DNA from: Prescottella defluvii
GTDB taxonomy: Bacteria > Actinomycetota > Actinomycetes > Mycobacteriales > Mycobacteriaceae
Direction of reading: 5' to 3'
DNA length: 64,000 nucleotides
NCBI RefSeq assembly: GCF_000738775.1
Contig: NZ_JPOC01000009.1
Coordinates: 62,001 to 126,000, forward strand
The notes under the pieces were generated by a model, which was not told where the DNA came from, ran no database searches, and saw only the letters and a program-made list of their open reading frames with translations. A program made the translations under genes and the position numbers. This document shows, one piece after another, positions 8,895-18,841 of this stretch; positions within the stretch are counted from its first letter, which is position 1; each line of letters starts with the position of its first letter.

Positions 8895-11800
8895 GTGACC
8901 AGTAACGAATCCACCTCTCCCCAGACGAACGACGGGTATCCCCGCGTCGATCTCGTCGGCGGCCGCGCCACCGGGGCCGTCTCCTTCCCGGAGCTCGAGC
9001 AGAAGGTGCTTGCCGCGTGGGACGCGGACGACACCTTCCGGGCGAGCATCGAGAACCGTGAGGGCGCCGAGGACTTCGTCTTCTACGACGGCCCGCCCTT
9101 CGCGAACGGTCTGCCGCACTACGGTCATCTCCTCACCGGCTACGTCAAGGACCTGGTCCCGCGCTTCCAGACGATGCGCGGCAGGAAGGTCGACCGCCGC
9201 TTCGGCTGGGACTGCCACGGTCTGCCCGCGGAGCTCGAGGCCGAGAAGCAGCTGGGCATCAAGGACAAGTCGCAGATCGACGCGATGGGTCTCGCCGAGT
9301 TCAACGCGTACTGCAAGCAGTCGGTGCTGCGCTACACCGACGAGTGGCGTGACTACGTGACCCGTCAGGCCCGCTGGGTCGACTTCGACAACGACTACAA
9401 GACCCTGGATCTGGACTTCATGGAGTCCGTGATGTGGGCGTTCAAGGAGCTCTACGACAAGGGCCTGATCTACCAGGGCTTCCGGGTGCTGCCGTACTCC
9501 TGGTACGAGCAGACGCCGCTGTCGAACCAGGAGACCCGGCTCGACGACGCCTACAAGATGCGTCAGGATCCGGCGGTCACCGTCGACATGGTGCTGCAGG
9601 CTCCGGGCAGTGACCTGGACGGCGCCAACGCGCTGATCTGGACCACGACGCCGTGGACACTGCCGTCCAACCTGGCGATCGCGGTCCACCCGGACGTCGA
9701 CTACGTGCAGGTTCGCGGCGCCGACGACAAGCGGTACGTGCTCGCCGCGGCCCGCGTCGGGCACTACGCGCGCGAGCTCGGTGAATCGCCCGAGGTGCTC
9801 GGCGAGTACAAGGGTGCCGACCTCGTCGGCCTGTCCTACACGCCTCCGTTCGACTTCTTCCACGGTCCGGGCAAGGGCCACGAGAACGCGCACCGCGTGC
9901 TGTCGGCCGACTACGTCACCACCGACTCCGGTACCGGAATCGTCCACCTCGCACCGGCTTTCGGTGAGGAGGACATGGAGTGCGCCAGCGCCAACGGCAT
10001 CGAGATCGTGCAGCCGCTGGATCCGGGTGGCAAGTTCACCTCGATGGTGCCGCCGTACGAGGGTCTGCAGGTCTTCGATGCCAACCCGGTCATCATCAAA
10101 GACCTCAAGGCCGCCGGAAAGTTGTTGCGGCACGAGACGATCGAGCACTCGTATCCGCACAGCTGGCGTTCGGGTCAGCCGCTGATCTACATGGCGGTGC
10201 CGTCGTGGTTCGTCGCGGTCACCAAGTTCCGCGACCGCATGGTGGAGCTCAACCAGGAGATCACCTGGGTGCCCGAGCACATCAAGGACGGCCAGTTCGG
10301 TAAGTGGCTCGAGGGTGCACGCGACTGGAACATCAGCCGAAACCGCTACTGGGGCAGCCCGATCCCGGTGTGGGTGTCGGACGATCCGTCGTACCCGCGG
10401 ATCGATGTCTACGGTTCGCTCGATCAGCTCGAGGCGGACTTCGGGGTGCGCCCGACGGATCTGCACCGGCCGATGATCGACGACTTGGTTCGTCCCAACC
10501 CGGACGACCCGACGGGCAAGTCGATGATGCGCCGGGTCCCCGAGGTCTTGGACTGCTGGTTCGAGTCCGGTTCGATGCCGTACGCGCAGGTGCACTACCC
10601 CTTCGAGAACCGCGACTGGTTCGACTCGCACTACCCGGGCGATTTCATCGTCGAGTACAACGGTCAGACCCGCGGCTGGTTCTACACGCTGCACGTGCTG
10701 GCGACCGCGCTGTTCGACCGTCCGGCGTTCAAATGCGTTGCGGCGCATGGCATCGTGCTCGGTGACGACGGCCTGAAGATGAGCAAGTCCAAGGGCAACT
10801 ACCCGGACGTCAAGGAGGTGTTCGACCGCGACGGCTCCGACGCCATGCGGTGGTTCTTGATGTCGTCGCCGATCCTGCGCGGCGGCAACCTGGTGGTGAC
10901 CGAGCAGGGCATCCGTGAGGGTGTCCGGCAGGCGCTGCTGCCGATGTGGAACGCGTGGAGCTTCCTGCAGTTGTATGCGTCGAAGCCCGGCCAGTGGCGG
11001 ACCGACTCGCCGAACGTGCTCGACCGCTACATCCTCGCCAAGCTCGCGGCGACGCGGGATGCGATCACCGATGCGCTCGAGGTGACCGACATCGCCGGCG
11101 CGTGCGACGAGTTGCGGACGTTCTGCGATGCGCTCACCAACTGGTACGTGCGTCGTTCGCGCAGCCGGTTCTGGGACGAGGACCGCGACGCGATCGACAC
11201 CCTGCACACCGTGCTCGAGGTCGTCAGTCGTCTTGCGGCGCCGATGCTGCCGATGGCGACCGAGGTGATCTGGCGGGGTCTGACCGGTGGCCGGTCGGTG
11301 CACCTGACGGATTGGCCGGCGGCGTCCGAGCTGCCCGCCGATGCCGGTCTGGTCGCCGCGATGGACGATGTCCGTGGCGTCTGCTCGACGGTGCTGGGCC
11401 TGCGTAAGGCGCAGAACCTGCGGGTGCGGCTGCCGCTGCCCGAGGTGACCGTCGCGGCACCCGACGCCGAGCGGCTGCGCCCGTTCCTGGGGCTGATCGC
11501 CGACGAGGTGAACGTCAAGAAGGTCGACATCACCGAGGACGTCGACGTGCACGGCCGGTTCGAGTTGGTCGTCAACGCGCGGGCGGCGGGTCCGCGTCTG
11601 GGTAAGAACGTGCAGACCGTCATCAAGGCGGTCAAGGCCGGCGACTGGACCGAGGTCGACGGTGTGGTCACAGTCTGGCCGGGTCGCTCCGCCGGCTCCG
11701 CTCCCGAGGCGGGCATCGAGTTGCTGCCGTCGGAGTACACCCAGCGCCTCGTGGCCGCCGAGCCCGAGTCCACGGCGGCTCTGCCCGGTGGCGCGGGCCT

Positions 11801-12083
11801 GGTGGTGCTCGATTCGCAGGTCACCGAGGAGCTCGAGGCCGAGGGTTGGGCCAAGGACCGGATCCGTGAGTTGCAGGACGCGCGTCGCGCTGCGGGTCTC
11901 GATGTCTCCGACCGCATCTCGGTGACGATGCAGGTTCCGGCCGAGCGTCTCGACTGGGCGCAGCGGCACCGCGAGCTGATCGCCGGGGAGGTCCTGGCGA
12001 CGACGCTCGAGCTCGGTGAGGTGGCCGGCGACGCCGTCGTCGATCTCGGTGAGGGTGTGCGCGCCACGGTCGCCAAGGCGTGA
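8895..12083 (+). CDS. ileS: Isoleucyl-tRNA synthetase
   Basis: Charges tRNA-Ile with isoleucine in the cytoplasm, with editing of valine. The class I HIGH-type motif is HYGH at residues 75-78 ([14 protein letters not shown]) and KMSKS is at 628-632. The long connective editing domain contains [10 protein letters not shown]. At 1062 residues and without a C-terminal zinc finger it resembles the eukaryote-like IleS2 class, the class usually insensitive to mupirocin. GTG at 8895 follows GAGGAG and ends the T-box leader, which decides the start over the longer open frame beginning at 8775. Confidence 0.97.
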   Translation: MTSNESTSPQTNDGYPRVDLVGGRATGAVSFPELEQKVLAAWDADDTFRASIENREGAEDFVFYDGPPFANGLPHYGHLLTGYVKDLVPRFQTMRGRKVDRRFGWDCHGLPAELEAEKQLGIKDKSQIDAMGLAEFNAYCKQSVLRYTDEWRDYVTRQARWVDFDNDYKTLDLDFMESVMWAFKELYDKGLIYQGFRVLPYSWYEQTPLSNQETRLDDAYKMRQDPAVTVDMVLQAPGSDLDGANALIWTTTPWTLPSNLAIAVHPDVDYVQVRGADDKRYVLAAARVGHYARELGESPEVLGEYKGADLVGLSYTPPFDFFHGPGKGHENAHRVLSADYVTTDSGTGIVHLAPAFGEEDMECASANGIEIVQPLDPGGKFTSMVPPYEGLQVFDANPVIIKDLKAAGKLLRHETIEHSYPHSWRSGQPLIYMAVPSWFVAVTKFRDRMVELNQEITWVPEHIKDGQFGKWLEGARDWNISRNRYWGSPIPVWVSDDPSYPRIDVYGSLDQLEADFGVRPTDLHRPMIDDLVRPNPDDPTGKSMMRRVPEVLDCWFESGSMPYAQVHYPFENRDWFDSHYPGDFIVEYNGQTRGWFYTLHVLATALFDRPAFKCVAAHGIVLGDDGLKMSKSKGNYPDVKEVFDRDGSDAMRWFLMSSPILRGGNLVVTEQGIREGVRQALLPMWNAWSFLQLYASKPGQWRTDSPNVLDRYILAKLAATRDAITDALEVTDIAGACDELRTFCDALTNWYVRRSRSRFWDEDRDAIDTLHTVLEVVSRLAAPMLPMATEVIWRGLTGGRSVHLTDWPAASELPADAGLVAAMDDVRGVCSTVLGLRKAQNLRVRLPLPEVTVAAPDAERLRPFLGLIADEVNVKKVDITEDVDVHGRFELVVNARAAGPRLGKNVQTVIKAVKAGDWTEVDGVVTVWPGRSAGSAPEAGIELLPSEYTQRLVAAEPESTAALPGGAGLVVLDSQVTEELEAEGWAKDRIRELQDARRAAGLDVSDRISVTMQVPAERLDWAQRHRELIAGEVLATTLELGEVAGDAVVDLGEGVRATVAKA

Positions 12084-12104
12084 TCGGGTAGCGGTACTCG
12101 CGAG

Positions 12105-12141
12105 CGAAGCCCTGGGGGACCTCCGGTCTCTCAGGGCTTCG
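12105..12141. terminator. Bidirectional terminator-like hairpin between ileS and tetR
   Basis: CGAAGCCCTG (12105-12114) pairs perfectly with CAGGGCTTCG (12132-12141) around a 17-base loop. It lies just after ileS and overlaps the last codons of the convergent TetR gene, so it could end transcription from both sides. No T run follows, as is usual in high-GC actinobacteria. Confidence 0.65.
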
Positions 12142-12748
12142 TCGTGTCCGGGGTGGTCCGCGCGCTGATCGCGGCGCCCATCCAGCGGCGGAGGTACTGC
12201 CGCAGTTCGTCCTCGCTGCGCGGGGGGTTTCCGGGGGAGACGAAGAACGACTGCATCGTCCGCAGTAGGTACTCGACGAGTTCGCGCAGGGCCGGTTCGT
12301 CGTACCCGTGCCGATCCCAGTCGACGTCGAACCGTCTGATCATCGTCATCCCGAAGGCGAGTGCCTCGTCGGAGGTGATTCCCTCCGCGTGGGAATGCGT
12401 GCCGGACAGCATGATTCCCAGGTGCGGGGTGCGGGGCAGTGCGTCGAGGGTGTAGACGACGGCCTCGACCAGTGCGTCGGCGGGATCGTCGCGGCCCTGG
12501 ACGTGTTCGGTGAGGCGATCGAGGAAGCCGCCGACGGACGCGATCGCGGATGCCCGCATGAGGGCGTCGGCACTGGGGAAGTAGCGGTACACGGTCTGCC
12601 GGATGACGCCCAGCGATTCGGCGACGTCGGCGATGCTCACCGCCGATCCGGTGCGGGAGATGGTCTCGACCGCGGCGGCGACGATGCGCCGCGCGGCCTC
12701 GTCGTCGTCGGCCGGCGGTCTGCCGCCCCATCCGCGTCTGCGTGCCAC
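12131..12748 (-). CDS. TetR-family transcriptional regulator
   Basis: About 205 residues. The N-terminal helix-turn-helix reads AVSIADVAESLGVIRQTVYRYF, and the C-terminal ligand/dimer domain is not specific enough to name an inducer. The GTG at 12748 (protein MARRRGWGGRPP...) is preferred to the longer frame starting at 12811, because that extension would run into the operator-like repeat. It is divergent from the PF10118-type hydrolase gene and probably represses it, with autoregulation through the inverted repeat at 12811-12840. Confidence 0.85.
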   Translation of the reverse strand: MARRRGWGGRPPADDDEAARRIVAAAVETISRTGSAVSIADVAESLGVIRQTVYRYFPSADALMRASAIASVGGFLDRLTEHVQGRDDPADALVEAVVYTLDALPRTPHLGIMLSGTHSHAEGITSDEALAFGMTMIRRFDVDWDRHGYDEPALRELVEYLLRTMQSFFVSPGNPPRSEDELRQYLRRWMGAAISARTTPDTTKP

Positions 12749-12810
12749 GGGCGGACGGTACCAGCAGCGTGCGGGTACCCACGCAGGTGGCGGCGATTTC
12801 GCCGAAACCA

Positions 12811-12840
12811 ATCATACATCCGTGAAGTCAATCGTATGAT
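12811..12840. promoter_or_regulatory. Probable TetR operator, ATCATAC-N16-GTATGAT
   Basis: A perfect 7-base inverted repeat, ATCATAC (12811-12817) and GTATGAT (12834-12840), is centred in the 156-base divergent gap between the TetR gene and the hydrolase. Its 30-base footprint and position fit a TetR dimer-pair site. The repeat is seen; binding by the neighbouring regulator is inference. Confidence 0.6.
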
Positions 12841-12904
12841 GACCGCGATCGTGGCCCCGGCCTGCGCGGACGGGCCCGCACCGACGACGAACGAGGTAGT
12901 GCGC

Positions 12905-13834
12905 ATGACGGATCTCAAGCCCCGGAAGATGGATTTCGGGTTCGACGACGGGGACGTGCCGTTCCTGTGGAATCCCGACAACCCGGCCTGGTCGAGCATG
13001 TCGAACGCGGTGTCGTTCCTGGCCATCGGCTTCGAGAAGATGATCGTGAAGCTGATCCTGCAGGCCAAGCCGCTCATCACCGATCCCGCGGTCGCGGAGG
13101 AGGCTGTCGCGTTCATGCGCCAGGAGGGGCACCACTCGACCGCGCACCGCCAGCACGTGAACGGGCTGATCCGGAGCTACCCGGGCCTGCAGAACACGCT
13201 CGATGCGGTGATCGGCGAGTTCGATCTGCTCACTGATCGCACCTCGATCGACTATCGGCTCGCGTACACCGCGGACCTCGAGGCGACCTTCACCCCGGTG
13301 TTCAAGCTGATGCTCGACAACGAGGCGACACTGTTCGCGCCCGGTGACGACCGGGTCGCGTCACTGTTCCTGTGGCACTTCGTCGAAGAGGTCGAGCACC
13401 GCAGTTCCGCGCTGATCATCTACAACTCGGTGGTCGGCAACGAGCTGTACCGGATGCGGATGGCGCCGTCGGTCTTCGCGCACGTGATGAAGTCGATCCG
13501 GATCGCGTGTGCCGGCTTCAATCAGCACGTTCCGCTGTCCGAGCGGAAGGTCGACTCGATGTCGATGTTCGCCCGCCACCGTGCCAAGCAGCGGGTGCTC
13601 ACCGCCTTCGCGCCGTATCTGACGAAGGGGCCGATGCCGCGCGCGTTCGACGGCCTGCCGATCGGCGAGCAGCTCGTCGCTCTGCGCGGCGCTGTCCGCA
13701 GTCAGCTGCCCGGTCACGATCCGACGCACGAGAATCTGCCCGTGCTGGCCGACGAGTGGTTCGGCCGGTACGACGGCGGCGCCGACTGCACGCGCTGGTA
13801 CTCCGCCGCATCGGTGCCGTCGGAGGTGAACTGA
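12905..13834 (+). CDS. PF10118-type predicted metal-dependent hydrolase
   Basis: A 309-residue, mainly helical protein with several His/Glu pairs: RQEGHHSTAHRQH (about residues 73-85) and WHFVEEVEHRSS (about 157-168). This ExxH-type pattern resembles a di-metal four-helix site as in the PF10118 'metal-dependent hydrolase' family. Substrate unknown. ATG 12905 has GAGG eight bases upstream; the ATG at 12838 lies inside the operator-like repeat and is less likely. The stop overlaps the start of the next membrane protein, so the two are translationally coupled and probably regulated by the divergent TetR. Confidence 0.75.
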   Translation: MTDLKPRKMDFGFDDGDVPFLWNPDNPAWSSMSNAVSFLAIGFEKMIVKLILQAKPLITDPAVAEEAVAFMRQEGHHSTAHRQHVNGLIRSYPGLQNTLDAVIGEFDLLTDRTSIDYRLAYTADLEATFTPVFKLMLDNEATLFAPGDDRVASLFLWHFVEEVEHRSSALIIYNSVVGNELYRMRMAPSVFAHVMKSIRIACAGFNQHVPLSERKVDSMSMFARHRAKQRVLTAFAPYLTKGPMPRAFDGLPIGEQLVALRGAVRSQLPGHDPTHENLPVLADEWFGRYDGGADCTRWYSAASVPSEVN

Positions 13835-14994
13835 TGTCCGATCTGTGTTCACCCACCTTCGAGGACCTGGCCATCCGCCTCGGCTTCTCGTGCGAGGAGG
13901 CCGGCGGGCTGGTCGAGTTCCGCAACCCCGCGGCACTGGAGAACTGGACGCTGCCGGTCCTCGAATGGATGATCGTCCTCGGCGCGGTGCTGGCCCTCGT
14001 GTACGCGATCGTGCGGCTGCGGCGGCACGGTGATCCCACGAACCTGGTGCTGTGGTTCGGTGCCACCGCGTTCCTGTTCGTGATCGAACCGCCGATCTAC
14101 TTCCCGGCCACGTTCGGCACCGAGGAATACCTGGGCACGATGTTCGCGCACAACGTGTTCACGGTGGATTTCCTGTGGGGTCGGCTCCCGCTGTACATCG
14201 TCGCGATCTATCCGCTGATGGCGACGTTGGCGTTCGAGATCGTCCGGATGCTCGGCGTGTTCCGGCGGTACGGGGTGTTCCTCGGCGCGGTGTGTGTCGG
14301 GTTCGTCCACCACGCGTTCTACGAGATCTTCGACCAGCTCGGACCGCAGTTGCGCTGGTGGGAGTGGACCCTCGACAACAAGGTCAACCTGCCGTTCTTC
14401 GATTCGGTTCCGCTGCCGAGCGTCGTGGTGTTCGCGGCGCTGTGGCCGATGTCGCTGGCGCTGTGTGTCCAGTTCTTCGTGGGTCGTCACGTCGACTCCG
14501 GTCGGCACTTCCGGGGCCTCGAGCTGGTGTGGCGCACCGTCGTCATCGGGCTCACCGCGTCGGTCGGCGTGTTCGTCCTGCCGCTCCCGGCGACGGTCCT
14601 CGGGATGGGCAGCGACACCGTCCGCGGCATCCTGTACGCGGCCGAACTCGTCGCGCTGACGGTCGTTGCGATTCCGCTCCTGGTCAAGCAGTGGTCGCGG
14701 CTGCGTGCGGGGACATCCGACGCCCCCGCCTACTCCAACGACTTCGTCCGGGCCTACGCGATCGTGTACCTGGTGGTGATGGGCGTGCTGTGGGCGAGCG
14801 CGTTGCCGGACTTCTTCGGGGCGGTCGACGGTGTCACCGCGAACGGCGATCCCATCGGCAACCTCTGGTACACGATCGCGTGTTTCGCGGTCGCGATCGC
14901 CTGTGTGGCCGCCACGTTCACCGTGCCGCGCGGTCCTGCCGGAGACGACAGCGTTCCGCCTGCCGGGGCGGAGCCGGCGACGAACACCGCATAG
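13834..14994 (+). CDS. Polytopic membrane protein of unknown function
   Basis: A 386-residue protein with about eight or nine hydrophobic spans from residue 43 onward, after a roughly 40-residue hydrophilic N-terminus. I do not recognise a family. Polar residues inside spans include IEPPIYFPATFGTEEY and FVHHAFYEIFDQ, which could form a site for a cofactor or lipid. It overlaps the PF10118-type gene by one base (TGATG), so the pair is likely one functional unit, perhaps a soluble diiron-like enzyme with a membrane partner. Confidence 0.7.
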   Translation: MSDLCSPTFEDLAIRLGFSCEEAGGLVEFRNPAALENWTLPVLEWMIVLGAVLALVYAIVRLRRHGDPTNLVLWFGATAFLFVIEPPIYFPATFGTEEYLGTMFAHNVFTVDFLWGRLPLYIVAIYPLMATLAFEIVRMLGVFRRYGVFLGAVCVGFVHHAFYEIFDQLGPQLRWWEWTLDNKVNLPFFDSVPLPSVVVFAALWPMSLALCVQFFVGRHVDSGRHFRGLELVWRTVVIGLTASVGVFVLPLPATVLGMGSDTVRGILYAAELVALTVVAIPLLVKQWSRLRAGTSDAPAYSNDFVRAYAIVYLVVMGVLWASALPDFFGAVDGVTANGDPIGNLWYTIACFAVAIACVAATFTVPRGPAGDDSVPPAGAEPATNTA

Positions 14995-15041
14995 CCGGAG
15001 GTCCCGGTGGGGATGTCGTCCGTGCCGCGTAGTTTTCAGGC

Positions 15042-16388
15042 ATGGACTCCGCCGACCCCACACGCAGCCGTCGGTGGGTCCTGCACCTAGACATGGACGC
15101 ATTCTTCGCGTCCGTGGAGCAGTTGACTCGTCCGACTTTGCGGGGTCGTCCCGTGCTGGTCGGCGGGCTCGGTGGTCGGGGAGTGGTCGCGGGGGCGAGC
15201 TACGAGGCGCGGGCGTTCGGCGCGCGGTCGGCGATGCCGATGCACCAGGCACGACGTCTGGTGGGGGCGTCGGCCGTCGTGCTGCCACCGCGCGGCGGGC
15301 TGTACGGGCACGTGAGCCGGGAGGTGTTCGAGGCGCTGCGGGTCCGGATGCCTGTGCTGGAACAGCTTTCGCTCGACGAGGCGTTCGGGGAACCCGCCGA
15401 GCTCGCCGGTGCCGGTAAGGCGGAGGTGGAGCGCTACTGCGAGGAGCTTCGGGCGTTGGTCCTCGCCGAGACGGGGCTGGTGGCGTCGATCGGCGCCGGT
15501 GCGGGGAAGCAGATCGCGAAGATCGCGTCCGGCCTGGCCAAGCCGGACGGGGTCACGGTGGTGTCCCCGGACGTCCAGCAGGCGTTGCTGGGGGCGCTGC
15601 CGGTCCGGAAGTTGTGGGGGATCGGCCCGGTCGCGGAGGAGAAGCTCAAGCGGCTCGGGATCGAGACCGTCGGTGCGCTCGCGGCGCTGCCGGAGGCCGA
15701 GGTGGCGTCGATCCTCGGGACGACGATCGGGCCGAGTCTGCAGCGGCTGGCCCGGGGCATCGACGACCGTCCCGTCGCGGAACGCGCCGACGCCAAACAG
15801 GTCAGTGCCGAAACGACATTCGCGCAGGACATCGTCACGCTCGCCGAGCTGCGACGGGCCGTCGAGTCGAGTGCCGCGTCGGCGCACCGGCGGCTGGCGC
15901 GGGACGGTCGTGCGGCGCGCACCGTGGTCCTCAAGCTCCGGAAGTCGGACATGAGCATCGTGACGCGATCGTTGACGTTGCCGTACGCGACGACCGACCT
16001 CCAGACGCTCACCGCGACCGCGCAGCGCCAGGTGATCGACCCGCTCGAGCTGGGTCCGGTGCGCCTGGTGGGGGTCGGGTTCGGTGGCCTGTCCGCGGTG
16101 GTCCAGGGGTCGTTGTTCCCCGAGCTGGATCAGGGGGAGGGTGGGCCGGAAGTCGATGCGCCCGAAGATGATTCGTCGGAGCGTCCGGTGTCCGACGCGC
16201 GGCCGCGCTGGCATCCCGGGCTGGACGTGTCGCACCCGGAGTACGGCCACGGCTGGGTGCAGGGCGCGGGACACGGCGTGGTGACGGTCCGGTTCGAGAC
16301 CCGTGGCAGCGGCCCCGGTCTGTCGCGTACCTTCGAGGACACCACGGGGGACTTGGTTGCTGCCGATCCGCTCGACAGCCTGGGGTGA
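15042..16388 (+). CDS. dinB: DNA polymerase IV (DinB) with C-terminal Tudor-like tail
   Basis: Y-family translesion polymerase. Catalytic acids are Asp17 ([12 protein letters not shown]) and Asp112/Glu113 (SLDEAF). The helix-hairpin-helix thumb ([18 protein letters not shown]) and little finger follow, then a beta-clamp peptide QGSLFPEL at about 355-362. Unusually about 85 residues come after this. Residues 390-448 contain [16 protein letters not shown] and VVTVRF, a pattern like the small Tudor domain at the end of UvrD/PcrA helicases. At 448 residues it is longer than the usual 350-400. Expressed alone; a hairpin overlaps its stop. Confidence 0.92.
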   Translation: MDSADPTRSRRWVLHLDMDAFFASVEQLTRPTLRGRPVLVGGLGGRGVVAGASYEARAFGARSAMPMHQARRLVGASAVVLPPRGGLYGHVSREVFEALRVRMPVLEQLSLDEAFGEPAELAGAGKAEVERYCEELRALVLAETGLVASIGAGAGKQIAKIASGLAKPDGVTVVSPDVQQALLGALPVRKLWGIGPVAEEKLKRLGIETVGALAALPEAEVASILGTTIGPSLQRLARGIDDRPVAERADAKQVSAETTFAQDIVTLAELRRAVESSAASAHRRLARDGRAARTVVLKLRKSDMSIVTRSLTLPYATTDLQTLTATAQRQVIDPLELGPVRLVGVGFGGLSAVVQGSLFPELDQGEGGPEVDAPEDDSSERPVSDARPRWHPGLDVSHPEYGHGWVQGAGHGVVTVRFETRGSGPGLSRTFEDTTGDLVAADPLDSLG

Positions 16389-16403
16389 GGTCCGCCTCAC
16401 CCC
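16382..16403 (+). terminator. Hairpin overlapping the dinB stop
   Basis: GGGGTGAGG (16382-16390) pairs with CCTCACCCC (16395-16403) over a TCCG loop. The TGA stop of dinB lies in the left arm. The 9-base GC stem makes a good intrinsic-type terminator, though no T run follows. Confidence 0.6.
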
Positions 16404-16502
16404 GGTACTCTTGCTGTGAACCGGCGTCATAGCTGGGACAGTGGAGCGCATCCTGGCGCTGAGCCGTGAACGATGTTCGACCGAGAAGAAAAGGACGAAG
16501 AC

Positions 16503-16991
16503 TTGAAGCTTCGGAAGATGACCATCGCGGGTGTGGCGATCGCGGCCGCCCTGACCATGACTGCGTGCTCGGACGACGGCGGCAGCAGCGAGCGCACCAC
16601 CGCTCAGGCCACCACGACCACCGCGCCCGCGACGCCGGCCCTGGCTCCGCCGACGCCGGCCGAGCTCAATGCGGCTCTGGCGAAGGCGTTCGACGAGAGC
16701 GTCCCGCTGGACCAGAAGGTCGAGCTGGTGCAGGGCGCCGAGGCCGATCCCGAGCTGATCAACCAGGTCGCGAAGGCCGCCAAGGACGCCAATGCGGCCA
16801 TCGAGGTCGTCGACGTCACGCCCACCGGTGACGAGACCATCACCGCCGGTGTCACGTTGACGGTCAACGGCCAGGCCAACCCGGCCACCGTCGATTTCGT
16901 CGCCGAGAACGGTGTCTGGAAGATGTCGCAGCAGTACGCGTGCCAGCTGGTCACGATGGCCAACCTGACCTCGCCGGCCTGCCCCGCGTAG
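16503..16991 (+). CDS. MTB12-like secreted antigen / lipoprotein
   Basis: A 162-residue exported protein. With the TTG start at 16503 (AAGGA eight bases upstream) it has a basic n-region MKLRK, a hydrophobic core and a lipobox-like MTAC, then a Thr/Pro-rich linker (about 28-52). The mature domain begins PTPAELNAALAKAFDESVPL and ends in YACQLVTMANLTSPACPA. This resembles the C-terminal domain of M. tuberculosis low-molecular-weight antigen MTB12 (Rv2376c). The two Cys residues near the end could form a disulfide. Function unknown. ATG 16518 is an alternative start. Confidence 0.8.
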   Translation: MKLRKMTIAGVAIAAALTMTACSDDGGSSERTTAQATTTTAPATPALAPPTPAELNAALAKAFDESVPLDQKVELVQGAEADPELINQVAKAAKDANAAIEVVDVTPTGDETITAGVTLTVNGQANPATVDFVAENGVWKMSQQYACQLVTMANLTSPACPA

Positions 16992-17006
16992 TAGTCGCCT
17001 CGTTCA

Positions 17007-17050
17007 CGCCGATGCCGGCGTCACCCGCACGGGTGACGCCGGCATCGGCG
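17007..17050. terminator. Very strong bidirectional terminator hairpin
   Basis: The arms at 17007-17027 and 17030-17050 are perfectly complementary for 21 bases with a two-base centre. It sits between the convergent MTB12-like gene and the minus-strand lipoprotein, so it insulates both. The left arm starts CGCCGATGCC and the right arm ends GGCATCGGCG. Confidence 0.85.
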
Positions 17051-17070
17051 TTCGTGTGCCGGGCGGCGAT

Positions 17071-17826
17071 CTACCCGGGCTGCGAGGCCGCCCGTATGCG
17101 GTCGGTCGTCGTGGCTGCGATCCGGGTGAGCAGGTCGCCGTCCGCGGCGTCCGGTCCGGTCTCGGCCACCTGGACGACGGTGGAGCCGACCACCGCGACG
17201 ATCGCGTCGGACACCAGCGTGAATCCCTCACTGGTGGTGGTGAGCCGGAAAGCCGTCGACGCGTCGCCGACGGTCGACCGCTGCAGGGGCTCGAGCCGGT
17301 ACTGCACTGGTGTGCCGTCGAAGTCGGTGCCGGTGTAGGCGGTGCAGCCGCGGAGCGTGCTCTGGACGGTCGCGAAGGCGTCGGCCGCGCCGGTGCCCGC
17401 GTAGCCGGCCATGTCGACGTCGATGCTGGTGAATCCCGGTCCGGCCAGGTTCTGCTCGGCGGAGGCGGTCGCGCCGGGAACCTGACGGGCCACGGTGTCG
17501 AGCACGTTCGCGCACGCGGTGGGGTCGGTCCGCGAGTGCTCGGTGGTGTCGCCGGTGTCCGGTGCGAGCCCGAGGTCGTCGACGGGATCGGGTAGCGGTG
17601 CGTAGCCCGGCGGCAGATCCGCGGCCGTGAGCAGAGCTGCCTGCAGCACGGTGGAGTCCGTGATCGGTCCCGACGGTGGCGCGGAGGCCGGGACGGTGAC
17701 CGCGGGACCCAGTTCGACGGGCGGCGGGGTGGGCTCGTCCGCCGATCCGCACGCGGACAGCGTGGCCCCGACGGTCGCGACCGCCGCGATCGTCGCGGCG
17801 GTGCCGGAGAGTCGGCGCCGCGTCAC
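17071..17826 (-). CDS. Lipoprotein of unknown function (sensor-domain-like)
   Basis: A 251-residue predicted lipoprotein: MTRRR n-region, hydrophobic core and lipobox LSAC with Cys26. A Pro-rich spacer follows, then a globular domain containing LLTAADLPPGYAPLPDP and two Cys (near ACANVL and GCTAYT) that could pair. The LLTAADLPxGY pattern is common in actinobacterial surface lipoproteins of the LppA/PknH-sensor kind, but I cannot assign a ligand. GTG 17826 overlaps the stop of the upstream lipoprotein (GTGA), so the two form an operon. Confidence 0.75.
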   Translation of the reverse strand: MTRRRLSGTAATIAAVATVGATLSACGSADEPTPPPVELGPAVTVPASAPPSGPITDSTVLQAALLTAADLPPGYAPLPDPVDDLGLAPDTGDTTEHSRTDPTACANVLDTVARQVPGATASAEQNLAGPGFTSIDVDMAGYAGTGAADAFATVQSTLRGCTAYTGTDFDGTPVQYRLEPLQRSTVGDASTAFRLTTTSEGFTLVSDAIVAVVGSTVVQVAETGPDAADGDLLTRIAATTTDRIRAASQPG

Positions 17827-18776
17827 GAGGACCACTCGACCCGCTCCCCGGTGTTCTGCTTCAGGCGCATCTCGTCGGCGGGGTCGCTGAACGACTGGGT
17901 GCCCTCCACACTGACCGATCCGTCGACGGGCAGCGGCAGCCCGAGGTCGACGACGATCCGGCCCGCCCCCTGCAGCGAATACGAGTCCACGTCCAGCGTT
18001 CCCGCGCCGTTGGGGAGTTCGAACACCGGCGACTGGGGCATCTGCTCCACGCGGATCTCGATCGTGAGCCGATCGCCGTCGCGGGCGGTCAGGGTCGCGG
18101 TGGTCACCTGGTTCAGCGCCACGGCGCTCATCACCTGCTGGTGGATCGTCCACACTGCGCCGACGCCGATCGGCTGCTCGGGGAACACGACGGTGCGGTA
18201 GACGGCCTGGTAGAACGCCTGCTCGATCATCGAGCGCGCCTTGTTCTGGGCGTCGGGGTCCGGGCGCAGCCGCAGCGCGGTGATCGCGCCGGACGGGTTC
18301 ATCGTGAACCCGGCGTGCGAATCGGTTGCGGGCGAGAGGAGTTCGTTCAACCCCTCGTCCGCGGTGCGGAGGTCGCCCAGGGTGAGATCGATGGTCGTGG
18401 CCGGCGTGCTGTCGGACACGCCCTGCGTCACGAGCGCGGTGAGCGGCATCGTCAGCTCCGGCGTGGAGAAGTCCTGCACGGGCTGGTCGTCGATCTGCTG
18501 CTGCACGGTGCCGGTGGTGACGAGCCGGGCCTCCTGCCGCGTCCCCTGCGCCGGCCGGATCTGCACCACCGCGCGCGGTTCGGCTCCGGCGTCGACGATC
18601 TCCGTGGTGGCGGCCGTCACCGGGACTGTCACCTCGTCGGATGCGGCACCGACCGCATCGGGGCTGGCCGGGGCGGCATCGCCGCCGCTTCCGCACCCGG
18701 TGACGAGGACGGTGAAGGAGAGAGTGGCCGCGATCAGCGCGGTCCCGGGACGAAAGAGTTTCGACGGCAGTGGCAC
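17823..18776 (-). CDS. Lipoprotein of unknown function
   Basis: A 317-residue predicted lipoprotein with n-region [11 protein letters not shown], a hydrophobic segment and lipobox VTGC (Cys28). The mature part is beta-rich and repeats a two-lobed pattern ([17 protein letters not shown]... and [18 protein letters not shown]...), reminiscent of lipid-carrying or scaffold lipoproteins, but no family is recognised. Start is GTG 18776. It is first in a two-gene operon and divergent from lspA, whose product would process both lipoproteins after lipidation. Confidence 0.75.
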   Translation of the reverse strand: MPLPSKLFRPGTALIAATLSFTVLVTGCGSGGDAAPASPDAVGAASDEVTVPVTAATTEIVDAGAEPRAVVQIRPAQGTRQEARLVTTGTVQQQIDDQPVQDFSTPELTMPLTALVTQGVSDSTPATTIDLTLGDLRTADEGLNELLSPATDSHAGFTMNPSGAITALRLRPDPDAQNKARSMIEQAFYQAVYRTVVFPEQPIGVGAVWTIHQQVMSAVALNQVTTATLTARDGDRLTIEIRVEQMPQSPVFELPNGAGTLDVDSYSLQGAGRIVVDLGLPLPVDGSVSVEGTQSFSDPADEMRLKQNTGERVEWSS

Positions 18777-18841
18777 GCCAACAGGTTAGTCGGCGCGGGT
18801 GGGATGACCGGTCTGTCTCCCGGGTAGGGGATGATGGCGGG

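Noticed and set aside
8673-12815. A 1380-codon open frame on the minus strand opposite ileS
   Set aside because: It mirrors ileS almost exactly, is rich in His/Arg/Asp without any domain, and arises from high-GC codon bias.
12838-12904. Upstream ATG (12838) as start of the PF10118-type gene
   Set aside because: It lies within the inverted repeat, lacks a ribosome binding site, and adds 22 or so residues not resembling the conserved N-terminus; ATG 12905 has GAGG.
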